A stretch of DNA of 64,000 nucleotides from Candidatus Pseudobacter hemicellulosilyticus (lineage in GTDB: Bacteria > Bacteroidota > Bacteroidia > Chitinophagales > Chitinophagaceae). The position numbers and the translations under genes are program-made. Under the pieces are notes generated by a model. It saw only the letters and a program-made list of their open reading frames with translations. It was not told where the DNA came from and did not search any database. The stretch spans positions 6,138,001 to 6,202,000 of the forward strand of contig CP119311.1 of assembly GCA_029202545.1 (NCBI GenBank), read 5' to 3'. Of this stretch, positions 24,882-33,972 are shown piece by piece (within the stretch, counting starts at the first letter, position 1; every line of letters starts with the position of its first letter).

Positions 24882-25012
24882 ATCCGTCGCTCTTTCTTTG
24901 TGCATCATAAGCAATGAGGCCCTAAAATTACCCTATCGCTGCGGCAGACACGCGGTGGGTGCTGCCGTTTTAGTCAATTTTAGCTGATCTATAACAGGCA
25001 GCCAATAGTTTG

Positions 25013-26056
25013 TTAATTATTATCGTATTCATCCACTTCATCATAGGGGAAGAATTCGAACATGCTATCGTAAGGCTCTGTGCCGCTGCGGCCCAGCAAT
25101 ACAAAGCTTCTGCCTTTACTGGTAAAAGCGATAGCGCCTTCACGTCCCATGCCTTCGAAGGAAGTCTTGCGGATCCACTGATCGGTAGGGGGATCATATT
25201 CCCAGGTGTCCAGGAGCAGTGAGCCTGATTTACCGGTGGCCAGGTATACTTTGTTATTGAGTACAAAAGCGGTGGCGCCATAGCGGGAGATATTGGCGTA
25301 GTCATCGTCATAAGACTCATCGCTGATATTGGTGAGCTTTCTTTTTTCCTCCCAGGTGTTCAGGTTAGGATCATACATCTGCAGATCGGTCAGCACTTCC
25401 CCATTGTTATTGCCGGAGCAGATATAGGCTTTGCCATCATAGACAAAAGCCACGGCCTGTGAGCGTTTGCGGCCTTTGATGCTGGCCTTTTCCTCCCATG
25501 TATCGGAAGCGGGATTATATTCCCAGAGATCGGACAGGGAGCTGGTGCCATATCCTGTAGCCAGGTAGCCACGGCTGCCGATGGAAAAAGCTACGGCATT
25601 GCGACGCGGAACACCGGGGAAAGTATCTTTCTGGCTCCACAGGTCTTTGGAAGGATCATATTCCCATACATCGCCCAGCATTTTGTTGTCGGGTCCATTG
25701 TATCCGCCAACCACATAGGCTTTTCCGTTGAGGGTGAAGGAAGCGGCGCCTCTTCTTGTTTGTCCGGGGAAGGGTGCAATTTCCTGCCAGTAGCCCTGAT
25801 CGGGGTCATAGCGGTAAAAAAGATTGTTGTACAGGGCGTTGGTAGAAAAGAGGCCGGTACCTACATAAACTTTTTCGTCGATCACAAAAGAAACCGCCTC
25901 ACTTCTGGGGTCGCCTTTAAAGTCTTCGCTGCGCTTCCAGTTACCGATGACATCGGAATCCGAGTCGGTATCCGTGGTGCAGCTCTGCAGCAGGGTCAGG
26001 GGGAGGGAAAGGATCAATAGGGCCAGCCCAGTGCAAGACAAAATTTTCATCCGCAT
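25013..26056 (-). CDS. Kelch-repeat lipoprotein
   Basis: A 347-residue predicted lipoprotein: signal peptide ending LLQSC (Cys near residue 26), an Asp/Ser/Thr-rich spacer, then six kelch-type blades. Each blade has the pattern of small residues before GKAYV(V/C)GG and a W near the end of the unit (for example SFTLNGKAYVVGGYNG, then DVWEYDPSKDLW). Such beta-propellers on the cell surface bind glycans or proteins; catalysis is not expected. The acidic tail (FPYDEVDEYDNN) is a family oddity. Transcribed alone, about 100 bases before the kinase gene starts. A second ATG two codons in (26050) is equally good. Confidence 0.87.
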   Translation of the reverse strand: MRMKILSCTGLALLILSLPLTLLQSCTTDTDSDSDVIGNWKRSEDFKGDPRSEAVSFVIDEKVYVGTGLFSTNALYNNLFYRYDPDQGYWQEIAPFPGQTRRGAASFTLNGKAYVVGGYNGPDNKMLGDVWEYDPSKDLWSQKDTFPGVPRRNAVAFSIGSRGYLATGYGTSSLSDLWEYNPASDTWEEKASIKGRKRSQAVAFVYDGKAYICSGNNNGEVLTDLQMYDPNLNTWEEKRKLTNISDESYDDDYANISRYGATAFVLNNKVYLATGKSGSLLLDTWEYDPPTDQWIRKTSFEGMGREGAIAFTSKGRSFVLLGRSGTEPYDSMFEFFPYDEVDEYDNN

Positions 26057-26304
26057 AGTTTTAATTTTTTATCACGATATTTTGATAAAAGTATTCGGGG
26101 ACTTTCCAAAAATGGTGGTAAAATAGATGGTGAATGAACTATAATCGACCAAATCGGGGATTTCATCTATCGGGATGAGCGGGTGGAAGAAGGTAATTGG
26201 CGGTTATAAGTGGTACCAGCATATGGTTATGGCGTTACAAAGGTTCAGGAAAGATACGGGAGCTGTATCCGGAAGCAGGAGAAAGCTGCTTTGTTATGGT
26301 AAGG

Positions 26305-26560
26305 TACATGTAGTTGAAGTTGTTGGGATGTGAAAAGGATAGGGTTAGGTGTAAATGGCGGAAACATAGTATGGAAGATGGTCCGGACAGGAAAAGACGT
26401 AGCGTTTGGTACACAAGAGATGGGCTATGTATACTGAGTGGATACATAGCATAGACAATGGTGGAGAAAGGAAAAGACCTGGCGTTGGGTAGATCGGTGA
26501 TGGGCTATGCATACTGGGCAGATACATCGCATAGGTAATGGTGCCGAAAGGGGAAACAGG
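26305..26560. repeat. 80-bp tandem repeat upstream of the DUF4270 gene
   Basis: ACATAGTATGG, ACATAGCATAG and ACATCGCATAGG occur at 26364, 26444 and 26524, an exact 80-base period; the units also share GGAAAAGAC and GATGGGCTATG. A more diverged unit precedes at about 26305. The stretch fills the middle of the gene-free interval 26057-26742. No coding or RNA gene is supported there. Confidence 0.8.
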
Positions 26561-26742
26561 ACTAAGCTATTTTAATTCTTTGTGTTCAAAAACCTGCCAG
26601 GCGATCCTTGTCGGATAGCATAAAATTGGGGACGAACCCTGGAACAGTTTCGCAGATAGAAAGCATTCACTGGTCGATTATTCCGCTATGCTGATATATA
26701 ATAACAAAATTTCCCAAGGGGCCCCGGATATATTGCAGGCAA

Positions 26743-28077
26743 ATGAAAAAACTGCACTGTTTATTCTTTGCCTGTCTGGCCCTGCAGGCAACCCTGCTCC
26801 TCTCCTGCGAGAAACAGGAGATCCAGTTCGGCAGCGACCTCCCCGAAAGTTATAGCAGGATCATTTCCCTGGATACTGTTACGCCCGTTATTTCCATGTT
26901 TGTGGTGGACTCCTTCCCTACTTCCGGCAACAGCATCATCTTTGCCGGTCGCTATAAGGACGGGCAGGCCGGGACTACCACTACCCGCAGCTTTTTCCAG
27001 TTTGGTCTTCCCAACCCCATCCCTTCAAGTCCTTTGGCGGATGACGCCATATTTGACTCGATGGTAGTGGTCCTACATCCCAAAGCAGATTTTTATGGGG
27101 ACAGCACTAAGCCCATGACCTATTCCTTATACGAACTGGATGAGCAGCCGGAATACACGTACCAGACCTATCTGTACAATACCTCTTCCGTGCTGACTAA
27201 ACCGACCCCGCTGGCGTCCCTCCGCAAGAGCATCCGTCCTTCACTGGACTCGCTGCATTTCCGGCTTCCGGACAGCAAGGGAAAGGAATTCTTCGATAAG
27301 ATCAACAACCAGGGAACTGAGTTTACAGAAGAAAGCAATTTCCTGAGTTATTTCAAGGGTTTGTCGCTCCGCGTAGCAGCGGACGACCTGGGCGCCATTT
27401 ACAGCTTCCCTACCGACAGCAGTACGCGCATGCGACTGCACTATCATACTACTATTCCTTACTACACGGAGCAGGTGCTGGAATTCTATCTTACCCGCAC
27501 CGGTTACCAGTTCAACCAGGTGCTGACAGACCGTACCGGTACTATGCTGGAGCCTACTTATTCGCGGCAGCAGGAGTTTCCGAGTACAGAAGCACAGCCT
27601 ATCGGCTTAACCCAGAGCGGAACCGGTGTACTCATGAAGATCAATTTCCCGACCCTGCAGGAGATCCTGACCCTGGGCAAAACCCTTCGGCTGCTATCCG
27701 CCGAGCTTGAACTGCGACCGGTAGAAGGCACTTTTGAATATACCGGCAGCGGGCTGCAACTGCCTTCCCTCTTCCTGGCCCAGACAGATGCCACCAATAA
27801 TATCGGCTATGCACTGGTAGGGGCTGATGGGTCCAGCGCGCTTACTGGTACTCCTATCATAGACGATATCTACCGGATCAATACCTATTACAGTTTTAAC
27901 CTGACCTCCTATATCAGCTACCTGCTGACCAATAGCAATGCCGCCAATCTCGGCCTGTTTGTGATGCAGGAATACCCCGGCTCCACTACCTCTTTTAAAA
28001 GGGCTTTTATCGGCAGCCACCTGCAATCGCAGTACAAAACCAGACTCAAACTAACGGTGTTGACCACCACCCAATAA
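26743..28077 (+). CDS. DUF4270-family lipoprotein
   Basis: A 444-residue lipoprotein: signal peptide with lipobox ATLLLSC (Cys22), then GSDLPESY and VDSFPTSGNSIIFAGRYKDG, which resemble DUF4270 proteins of Bacteroidota, followed by a long beta-rich body (FYGDSTKPMTYSLYELDEQ; ELRPVEGTF). DUF4270 proteins are surface or periplasmic and their molecular role is not known. The next gene starts seven bases after the stop and encodes an outer-membrane protein, so they form an operon and probably work together in the envelope. Confidence 0.85.
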   Translation: MKKLHCLFFACLALQATLLLSCEKQEIQFGSDLPESYSRIISLDTVTPVISMFVVDSFPTSGNSIIFAGRYKDGQAGTTTTRSFFQFGLPNPIPSSPLADDAIFDSMVVVLHPKADFYGDSTKPMTYSLYELDEQPEYTYQTYLYNTSSVLTKPTPLASLRKSIRPSLDSLHFRLPDSKGKEFFDKINNQGTEFTEESNFLSYFKGLSLRVAADDLGAIYSFPTDSSTRMRLHYHTTIPYYTEQVLEFYLTRTGYQFNQVLTDRTGTMLEPTYSRQQEFPSTEAQPIGLTQSGTGVLMKINFPTLQEILTLGKTLRLLSAELELRPVEGTFEYTGSGLQLPSLFLAQTDATNNIGYALVGADGSSALTGTPIIDDIYRINTYYSFNLTSYISYLLTNSNAANLGLFVMQEYPGSTTSFKRAFIGSHLQSQYKTRLKLTVLTTTQ

Positions 28078-28084
28078 CCCGTGT

Positions 28085-29338
28085 ATGCAAAAAGTAAGTG
28101 TTTCCATTTTATTATTACTGGCGCTGTGGCAGGAGGTAAGTGCACAGGATATCAATGCCCCCTACTCTACCTATGGCATTGGTGATATCGATTTCCGGTA
28201 CTACGACAAAAGTGCGGGCATGTCGGGCACTTCCATGGCCCTGCTGAGCACGCCATCCAATATCCTCTTCAAGAACCCGGCATCCCTGAGCGGACTGGAA
28301 CGCAGCAATGTGCTGGTCAACGGTGTTTTTGTGGGCAAGACCGTCAAATATACCGGTGATCCTATCGGTGTTGGCACCGACAATACCGCCCGCGATTTTG
28401 CCGTCAAGCATTTCTCGGTAGCCATGAAGCTGAACAAGCATTGGGCCAGTGCATTCAGCATTACGCCCTTCAGCTATGTGAGCTATTCATACCGCAGCAA
28501 CCTCAACGTGGAAGGCGCGGAAGAAAACTATGGCGTCGTTTATGAAGGTGATGGCGGGCTGTACAATGTGGGCTGGACCAACTCCTTCCAGCTTAACAGG
28601 AACTTTTCACTGGGGGTACGTTCTTCTTTCATCTTTGGTTCTATCAACCAGACCGAAAGCCTGGAAAGCAGCTTACTGACCTCCAGCATCACGACCAAGA
28701 AAACAGATTACTACCATAATTTCCGGTTTGAACTGGGTGGATTGTACCAGGGCAAGCTTAGCAAAAAGACCATGTTGTCGCTCGGTGGAAAAGTCACTAC
28801 CAAGAGCGACCTGAACCGGCAGCAAAGCCTGCTGATGACAGAAGGCAGCACCGAGATCCTGAACGACAAAGTAGTAGAGACCGGCAAATTCACGCTGCCC
28901 TGGAGTTATGATATGGGTCTTGCAGTAACAAACAATGGTCGCACCACATATGCGGTGGATTACTCCTATGAAGACTGGGCTTCATCAAAGATGAAGGGTA
29001 ATTATTGGTCGCTCGTCAATAGCCAGCGCCTTTCTGCCGGCATTCAGTTCTCCCAGCAGGTGGAAGCCTGGAACCGGAGATTTGAGAAAAGTTACTGGCA
29101 GTTCGGCGGATTTGTAGGCCGGTCCTATCTGCGCGTAAAAAATGAGCCAATAGAAGAGTTTGGCGGTACGGTGGGGTATGGCGGGTACGCAGGTGGCCGG
29201 CTGGCGTATGGGATTTCGCTGGAAGCGGGCAGAAGGGGGACTACTAATAGGTCGTTGATACGGGAGGATTTTGTGCAGTTGACGTTGAGGTTTAGTTATA
29301 GGGAGTTTTTGTATAGTAAGGGGAGGAAGTATGATTAA
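28085..29338 (+). CDS. Outer-membrane beta-barrel protein
   Basis: A 417-residue exported protein with a signal peptide (MQKVSVSILLLLALWQEVSA) and the early motif NAPYSTYGIGDIDFRYY, found in Bacteroidota barrels related to FadL/PorV-type transport proteins. The body alternates amphipathic strands (FRFELGGLYQGKLSKKTMLS, ...TYAVDYSYEDWASSK) and ends LRFSYREFLYSKGRKYD, a less typical barrel end. Operon with the DUF4270 lipoprotein. The last 150 bases are richer in G on the sense strand than the rest. Its stop codon faces the stop of a small peptide gene 12 bases away. Confidence 0.75.
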   Translation: MQKVSVSILLLLALWQEVSAQDINAPYSTYGIGDIDFRYYDKSAGMSGTSMALLSTPSNILFKNPASLSGLERSNVLVNGVFVGKTVKYTGDPIGVGTDNTARDFAVKHFSVAMKLNKHWASAFSITPFSYVSYSYRSNLNVEGAEENYGVVYEGDGGLYNVGWTNSFQLNRNFSLGVRSSFIFGSINQTESLESSLLTSSITTKKTDYYHNFRFELGGLYQGKLSKKTMLSLGGKVTTKSDLNRQQSLLMTEGSTEILNDKVVETGKFTLPWSYDMGLAVTNNGRTTYAVDYSYEDWASSKMKGNYWSLVNSQRLSAGIQFSQQVEAWNRRFEKSYWQFGGFVGRSYLRVKNEPIEEFGGTVGYGGYAGGRLAYGISLEAGRRGTTNRSLIREDFVQLTLRFSYREFLYSKGRKYD

Positions 29339-29350
29339 AGAACTAATGCC

Positions 29351-29722
29351 TTATGTAGCCGACCGCAAACCAGGCTGGCTGGTTGTATCTTCCTGGTTGT
29401 TAGGATTGCTAATTGAAGTATTACCTATGGTTTGTAGAAACCCGTAAGGCCACCAGAACTCTAAACTGGTAACATCCGTGTTAGAGGAAGCTGTAGTATT
29501 CGTAAAATGACAGTTGAATGGACCGGTTGCCACAAGAATGCAGGTAGCAAAAAAATCTCCCCCTACGCTTTCATTACTATTAGCTATAAGAATGCCGTTA
29601 TCAGCTGTATTCAACTGGAACTTGTTTACTTCGCCTTTCTTCCCGGAGTAAGTAATAAGGGCTGAAATGCCGGAAAGTACCAGACCGATGATGGAAATAT
29701 TTGTAAAGGAATAGGTTCTCAT
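29351..29722 (-). CDS. Small exported Cys protein A (new family, tail TIGNTSISN...DTTSQPG)
   Basis: A 123-residue protein beginning MRTYSFTNISIIGLVLSGIS. The ATG at 29722 matches the starts of its three relatives in this window; upstream in-frame codons do not. Layout: hydrophobic segment (residues 8-26), polar NTADNGILIANSNE, ESVGGDFFATC, FNCH, a Ser/Thr-rich part, then the conserved tail QTIGNTSISNPN...DTTSQPGLRS. Only two cysteines, both conserved in the family. It is the last of three genes read in the same direction (C, B, A), 85 bases after B. The family is not one I can name; it recalls small DUF6520-type secreted proteins of Bacteroidota but lacks their ending. Confidence 0.75.
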   Translation of the reverse strand: MRTYSFTNISIIGLVLSGISALITYSGKKGEVNKFQLNTADNGILIANSNESVGGDFFATCILVATGPFNCHFTNTTASSNTDVTSLEFWWPYGFLQTIGNTSISNPNNQEDTTSQPGLRSAT

Positions 29723-29807
29723 AAAAAAGATTTTGAAGTTAAAAGTAGTATTCACCGTACTACACAAATTGACAATTCTACTAGTTGTTTGTTTGATGTG
29801 CCTTTTG

Positions 29808-30179
29808 TTAACATCCCGCGGATCGCGGGCCCAATATACTTGTGGTATTCACACTGTTCATAGGGTTAGAGACGGAAGTATTATTACATGTCTGCCTCGG
29901 TACATTATTGTAGAGTTCAAAACTTGTTACTTGTGTTTCCGTAGTAGCCGTAACCAATGTTTTATGGCAATCAAATGGCGGAACAGCTTCGGTACAACAT
30001 GAAGGATATAGATCACCTCCAACAGCCTCACAGCTCATCAATATTAATCGAGCATTATTTTCAGAGTTTGGTTGCCGATCATTTTTAGATTTGGTAGGCA
30101 CTAAAAAAACTATTGCGGCAGAAGTTGTCGCCAATGCTATCCCAATTATTGGTATGCCGATTAATGATAATAGTTTCAT
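29808..30179 (-). CDS. Small exported Cys protein B (divergent member)
   Basis: A 123-residue relative of proteins A, C and D. Hydrophobic N-terminus (MKLLSLIGIPIIGIALATTS), then ENNARLILMSCEAVGGDLYPSCC, PPFDCH and a weaker tail (NNTSVSNPM...NTTS) that ends ILGPRSAGC instead of SQPGLRS. It has six cysteines, the most in the family, including one at the last residue. Start ATG at 30179 fits the hydrophobic segment. 56 bases separate it from gene C. The last codons overlap a CCCGCG/CGCGGG hairpin. It may be a diverging copy with a changed role. Confidence 0.7.
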   Translation of the reverse strand: MKLLSLIGIPIIGIALATTSAAIVFLVPTKSKNDRQPNSENNARLILMSCEAVGGDLYPSCCTEAVPPFDCHKTLVTATTETQVTSFELYNNVPRQTCNNTSVSNPMNSVNTTSILGPRSAGC

Positions 30180-30235
30180 AAGATTTTTTTTAAACAGATG
30201 AGGGGATATCATTAAGAGATCTAAATCCAACAATA

Positions 30236-30610
30236 TTATGACCTAGCTCCAGGCTGGCTTGTGGTATCAACAGGATTGTCATTTATATTCGTAATTGATG
30301 TATTTCCTATAGTTTGCCAAAGCCCAACTCGTCCAGGCCATGCAGCAGCGCTTGTCACAGCAGGAGGAACGGTTGTTCCTGAATTGGCTGTATAATGACA
30401 ATCAAATGGTCCCTGAGGTACCGGGCAGCAAGAGAAATATGGATCGCCTCCAATAGCTTCACAACTTTCAGCTACTAAAACACCGTTATTGGCAGAATTT
30501 ATCTGTTTTTCTCTTTTAGTTCTATCTGGCAGTAAAATTGAAGCAAGTGCTGAAGATATTGCCAATGACAATCCAACAATTGACATTCCTTTAAAAGATA
30601 AGGTATACAT
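30236..30610 (-). CDS. Small exported Cys protein C
   Basis: A 124-residue member: MYTLSFKGMSIVGLSLAISS, NSANNGVLVAESCEAIGGD, YFSCCPV, GPFDCHYTAN, and the tail TIGNTSITNINDN...DTTSQPGARS. It has four cysteines, two in the CC pair shared with B. It is the first gene of the C-B-A run, so the promoter should lie in 30611-30780. The tail is almost identical to that of protein D, encoded 13.5 kb away on the other strand, which shows the family is under selection at its C-terminus. Confidence 0.75.
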   Translation of the reverse strand: MYTLSFKGMSIVGLSLAISSALASILLPDRTKREKQINSANNGVLVAESCEAIGGDPYFSCCPVPQGPFDCHYTANSGTTVPPAVTSAAAWPGRVGLWQTIGNTSITNINDNPVDTTSQPGARS

Positions 30611-30824
30611 AAGGTTGTATTTATACTTATGGATAAAGTTTCAATCCCTCCACTCATAGTGGATGTATTTCTCTTATTTGAACAGGCTGAATCCAAGCGT
30701 AGGAAAATCCGGTATAAAGTAGGGATCAGGGGTATTGTGTAGTCATACTAAATTAACAGAACTTACTGCATTTTTACCGCAGCCCAATATTATACATGCT
30801 TGTCCTGAAAGAAAACAAAAAAAA

Positions 30825-30844
30825 GACCGCCCAGATGGACGGTC
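30825..30844 (-). terminator. Terminator of ppsA
   Basis: On the reverse strand GACCGTCC, loop ATCT, GGGCGGTC (8 bp with one G-U pair) is followed by eight T residues. It sits 47 bases after the ppsA stop. The remaining 30611-30824 interval probably holds the promoter of the small protein genes. Confidence 0.92.
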
Positions 30845-30890
30845 CCCTTGCGTAACTCAACATTACAAATTACAATTCAGGAAAGATGCT

Positions 30891-33353
30891 TTAAGAAACA
30901 GCTGCTGCCTGACGAACAGTTTTGGTTGCTGGCTGAGCTGTTTCTATTTTATTGATGGCTTTAATGGTTTTAATCACTGAATCCGGAGTAACAGAGATAC
31001 TGTCGATGCCAAGTTCTACCAGGAACTGCGCAAAATCAGGGAAATCAGAAGGTCCCTGACCACATATACCTACTTTTACGCCAGCTTCTTTTGCGGTAGT
31101 TATCAGCATGCTGATCATACGTTTCACTGCTTCATTTCTTTCATCGTATAAATGAGCTACCAGGGCAGAATCCCGGTCAAGCCCGAGAGTCAGCTGGGTA
31201 AGATCATTGGAACCGATAGAGAAGCCATCAATATGCTCTGCAAACTCTTTTGCCATAAGGATATTGGAAGGCAATTCCGCCATCAGGTATACTTCCAGCC
31301 CATCTTGTCCCTGCACCAATCCGAACTCTTTCATGGTTTGTTTCACTTTGACCAACTCTGTAACCGTCCGGCAGAACGGGATCATCACCACTACATTGGT
31401 CAGTCCCATTTCCTCCCGTACCCGGCGAATTGCTTTACATTCCATACCAAAAGCAGGTTTGTAAACATCCGAGTAATAGCGGGAAGCGCCACGCCAGCCG
31501 ATCATCGGATTTTCTTCATGCGGCTCATAATATTTTCCACCCAGCAGATTGAAATATTCATTACTCTTGAAATCTGAGAAACGAACAATCACCTTATTAG
31601 GATAGAAAGCAGAAGCGATCTTACCGATACCATAGGAGAGCTTATTGATGAAGAATTCTTCTTCACTCTGGTATCCTTTGGTGAGCTGCTGGATGGCCTT
31701 GGTTAATTCGGGGTCGTTGAGTTGCTGGTGTTCCAGCAACGCCAGCGGGTGAACGCCGATATAGTTATTGATGATAAACTCTTCCCGAGCCAATCCTACA
31801 CCTTTATTAGGGATATGGGAGAACCGGAAAGCCAGCGCCGGTGAAGCAACATTCAGCATCAGGGCGGTGTTGATGCCGGGAAGTTCATCCAGGGAAGTTT
31901 CGGTCCTCTGGTACTCGAGTTTACCGTTGTAAACAAAGCCTTCATCCCCTTCTGCACAGGAAACAGTGATAGACTGTCCTTCCTGCAGCAATTGGGTGGC
32001 ATTACCACAGCCAACGATCGCTGGCACGCCCATTTCCCGGGCAACGATTGCTGCATGACAGGTTCGTCCACCTTTATTGGTAACAATGGCCGAGGCCTTT
32101 TTCATGATGGGTTCCCAGTCGGGATCGGTCATTTCTGTCACCAGTACATCTCCCTCTTTAAACTCATGACCTTCCACTACCCTTTTATCCAGGGAGTACA
32201 TGATGCTTACGTTTCCGGAAGCAATCTTATCGCCTACAGCGATGCCTTTCAGGATAGGCTTCGCATCTTCGGCGCGATGGTTCATCACATATTCAGTGAT
32301 GGTATTGTATTTTTTCCGGGAGTGAATCGTTTCCGGACGAGCTTGCACAATAAACAACTCCTGCGTAAGACCATCCACCGCCCATTCTACATCCATTGGG
32401 CACCAGTATTTTTTAATACCAGTATAGTAATCTTCAATAAGCGATACCCATTTGGCTAATTTAAGGATCAGCTCATCATTCAGGCAGAACCTGTAACGGG
32501 CTACATGCTCGGTAGGAATGATGCGGACACGCTCGTCGGGATCATCACCGTAGACCATCTTCTGGTCTTTGACGCCTAATTTTTTCTCGATGATGGAAGA
32601 AAACCCCTTTTTCAGTGTGGGTTTGAAAACGATAAACTCATCGGGGGAAACGCTACCCTGTACTACCATTTCACCGAGACCGTAAGAGCCATTAATGACA
32701 ATTACATCTTTGAAACCGGACTCAGTATCCAGAGAAAAAGCCACGCCTGAGCTACCAAGGTCAGAACGTACCATTTTCTGTACGCAAACCGAAAGGCCTA
32801 CCTGGAAATGATCAAAGTTAAACGTCTCCCGATAACTGATAGCGCGATCAGTAAAGAGAGAAGCAAAGCAATTACGGACGGAATCGATCAGAGCGGCAGG
32901 ACCACGGACATTGAGGTAAGTCTCCTGCTGGCCGGCGAAGGAAGCATCTGGCAGATCTTCTGCTGTGGCAGAGGAACGAACGGCTACGTCAGTACCATCC
33001 TGGTCATAAATTTTGGACAGGGTGTAATAGGCTTCAATGATCTCCGCACTAAGGGATGGCGGAAACTTGGAGTTCCTCACCAAGTTACGGATCTGTAGCC
33101 CTGCACGACGAAGCGATTCCACATTGTCGTAATCAATCTCTTTCACAAGTTTACGGATAGTGCCCGCAAGTCCATTGTGCTCTACAAACTGGTTGTAGGC
33201 ATGTACGGTAATAACAAAACCTCCGGGGATGTTGACGCCGAGTTTGGTGAGGTTCTGAAGCATTTCTCCGAGGGAAGCATTTTTGCCGCCGACCAGTTCA
33301 AGGTCGTTCATACCTACTTCATGCAGGAGCAGGATGTTGCTGGTAGCTTTCAT
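30891..33353 (-). CDS. ppsA: Phosphoenolpyruvate synthase
   Basis: An 820-residue cytoplasmic enzyme making PEP from pyruvate and ATP, with release of AMP and phosphate, for gluconeogenesis. Domains: N-terminal ATP-grasp (ELVGGKNASLGEML near residue 20, VAVRSSATAEDLPDASFAGQ near 125), central swivelling domain with the phosphorylated His433 in GGRTCHAAIVAREMG, and C-terminal PEP/pyruvate-binding barrel (GWRGASRYY, IGSNDLTQLTLGLDRD, KVGICGQGPSD). The last motif and the water-dependent ppsA layout separate it from pyruvate phosphate dikinase. ATG MKATSNILLLHEV is the chosen start. It lies between two parts of the small-protein locus but has no evident link with it. Confidence 0.94.
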   Translation of the reverse strand: MKATSNILLLHEVGMNDLELVGGKNASLGEMLQNLTKLGVNIPGGFVITVHAYNQFVEHNGLAGTIRKLVKEIDYDNVESLRRAGLQIRNLVRNSKFPPSLSAEIIEAYYTLSKIYDQDGTDVAVRSSATAEDLPDASFAGQQETYLNVRGPAALIDSVRNCFASLFTDRAISYRETFNFDHFQVGLSVCVQKMVRSDLGSSGVAFSLDTESGFKDVIVINGSYGLGEMVVQGSVSPDEFIVFKPTLKKGFSSIIEKKLGVKDQKMVYGDDPDERVRIIPTEHVARYRFCLNDELILKLAKWVSLIEDYYTGIKKYWCPMDVEWAVDGLTQELFIVQARPETIHSRKKYNTITEYVMNHRAEDAKPILKGIAVGDKIASGNVSIMYSLDKRVVEGHEFKEGDVLVTEMTDPDWEPIMKKASAIVTNKGGRTCHAAIVAREMGVPAIVGCGNATQLLQEGQSITVSCAEGDEGFVYNGKLEYQRTETSLDELPGINTALMLNVASPALAFRFSHIPNKGVGLAREEFIINNYIGVHPLALLEHQQLNDPELTKAIQQLTKGYQSEEEFFINKLSYGIGKIASAFYPNKVIVRFSDFKSNEYFNLLGGKYYEPHEENPMIGWRGASRYYSDVYKPAFGMECKAIRRVREEMGLTNVVVMIPFCRTVTELVKVKQTMKEFGLVQGQDGLEVYLMAELPSNILMAKEFAEHIDGFSIGSNDLTQLTLGLDRDSALVAHLYDERNEAVKRMISMLITTAKEAGVKVGICGQGPSDFPDFAQFLVELGIDSISVTPDSVIKTIKAINKIETAQPATKTVRQAAAVS

Positions 33354-33972
33354 TGTAATTTTTTTAAGCCGGCAGTCTGGTTTGGACAAACGCCGGGAGG
33401 GAAACCGGGAAGAACACCCTGAGTGAAGGATAATCCGAGCCTGGTAACCGACATGAGTTGTAATGACAAGATCGTTTTCGGGACAAAAGTAAAAACGAAC
33501 GTTAGTAATGCGTCAAAAGTCTCATAATTTATTTTTATAATGCGTACACTAAACACAACAGTAAGGCATAAGTGGTAATTAAGAAAAATATTTTGGGACG
33601 AACCAATCCTGAGGAAAGTCGGCCAATTGTAGACAATCAAGGATAAGTGGTATCCCTTATGCTTGACCGTAATCAAGATTTTTTATCTAACTCTCTGACC
33701 TGTATTCGTTCATTTTGTTATTAATACCATAATATGCCTGATGGCTGAATACTGAATACAGGCATTATTTTCGCGCCCGAAATCCGGATGTATTTTTTTG
33801 ATGAGATTCTTTTAATGATCAGGAAAGATTACATTTGGATACTACTAATTTTTCCAGCCCTTCTCCGGTTCAATGGCCGTGGCAACGCAGATCTTGAAGC
33901 CTTGCAGCCAATCCCAACCTGAAACCATGCGGGTAACTCATATACGCTAAACATTTCAAACGTCCTGGCCTG
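33354..33972. other. Gene-free region between ppsA and the sigma factor
   Basis: About 620 bases holding the divergent promoters of ppsA and the ECF sigma factor. A TTTTGGGACGAACC motif at about 33592 recurs in two other intergenic places in the window. No coding frame or RNA gene is supported. Confidence 0.5.

Noticed and set aside
30891..33353. Pyruvate phosphate dikinase instead of PEP synthase
   Set aside because: Domain order, length of about 820 residues and the C-terminal motifs fit PEP synthase.
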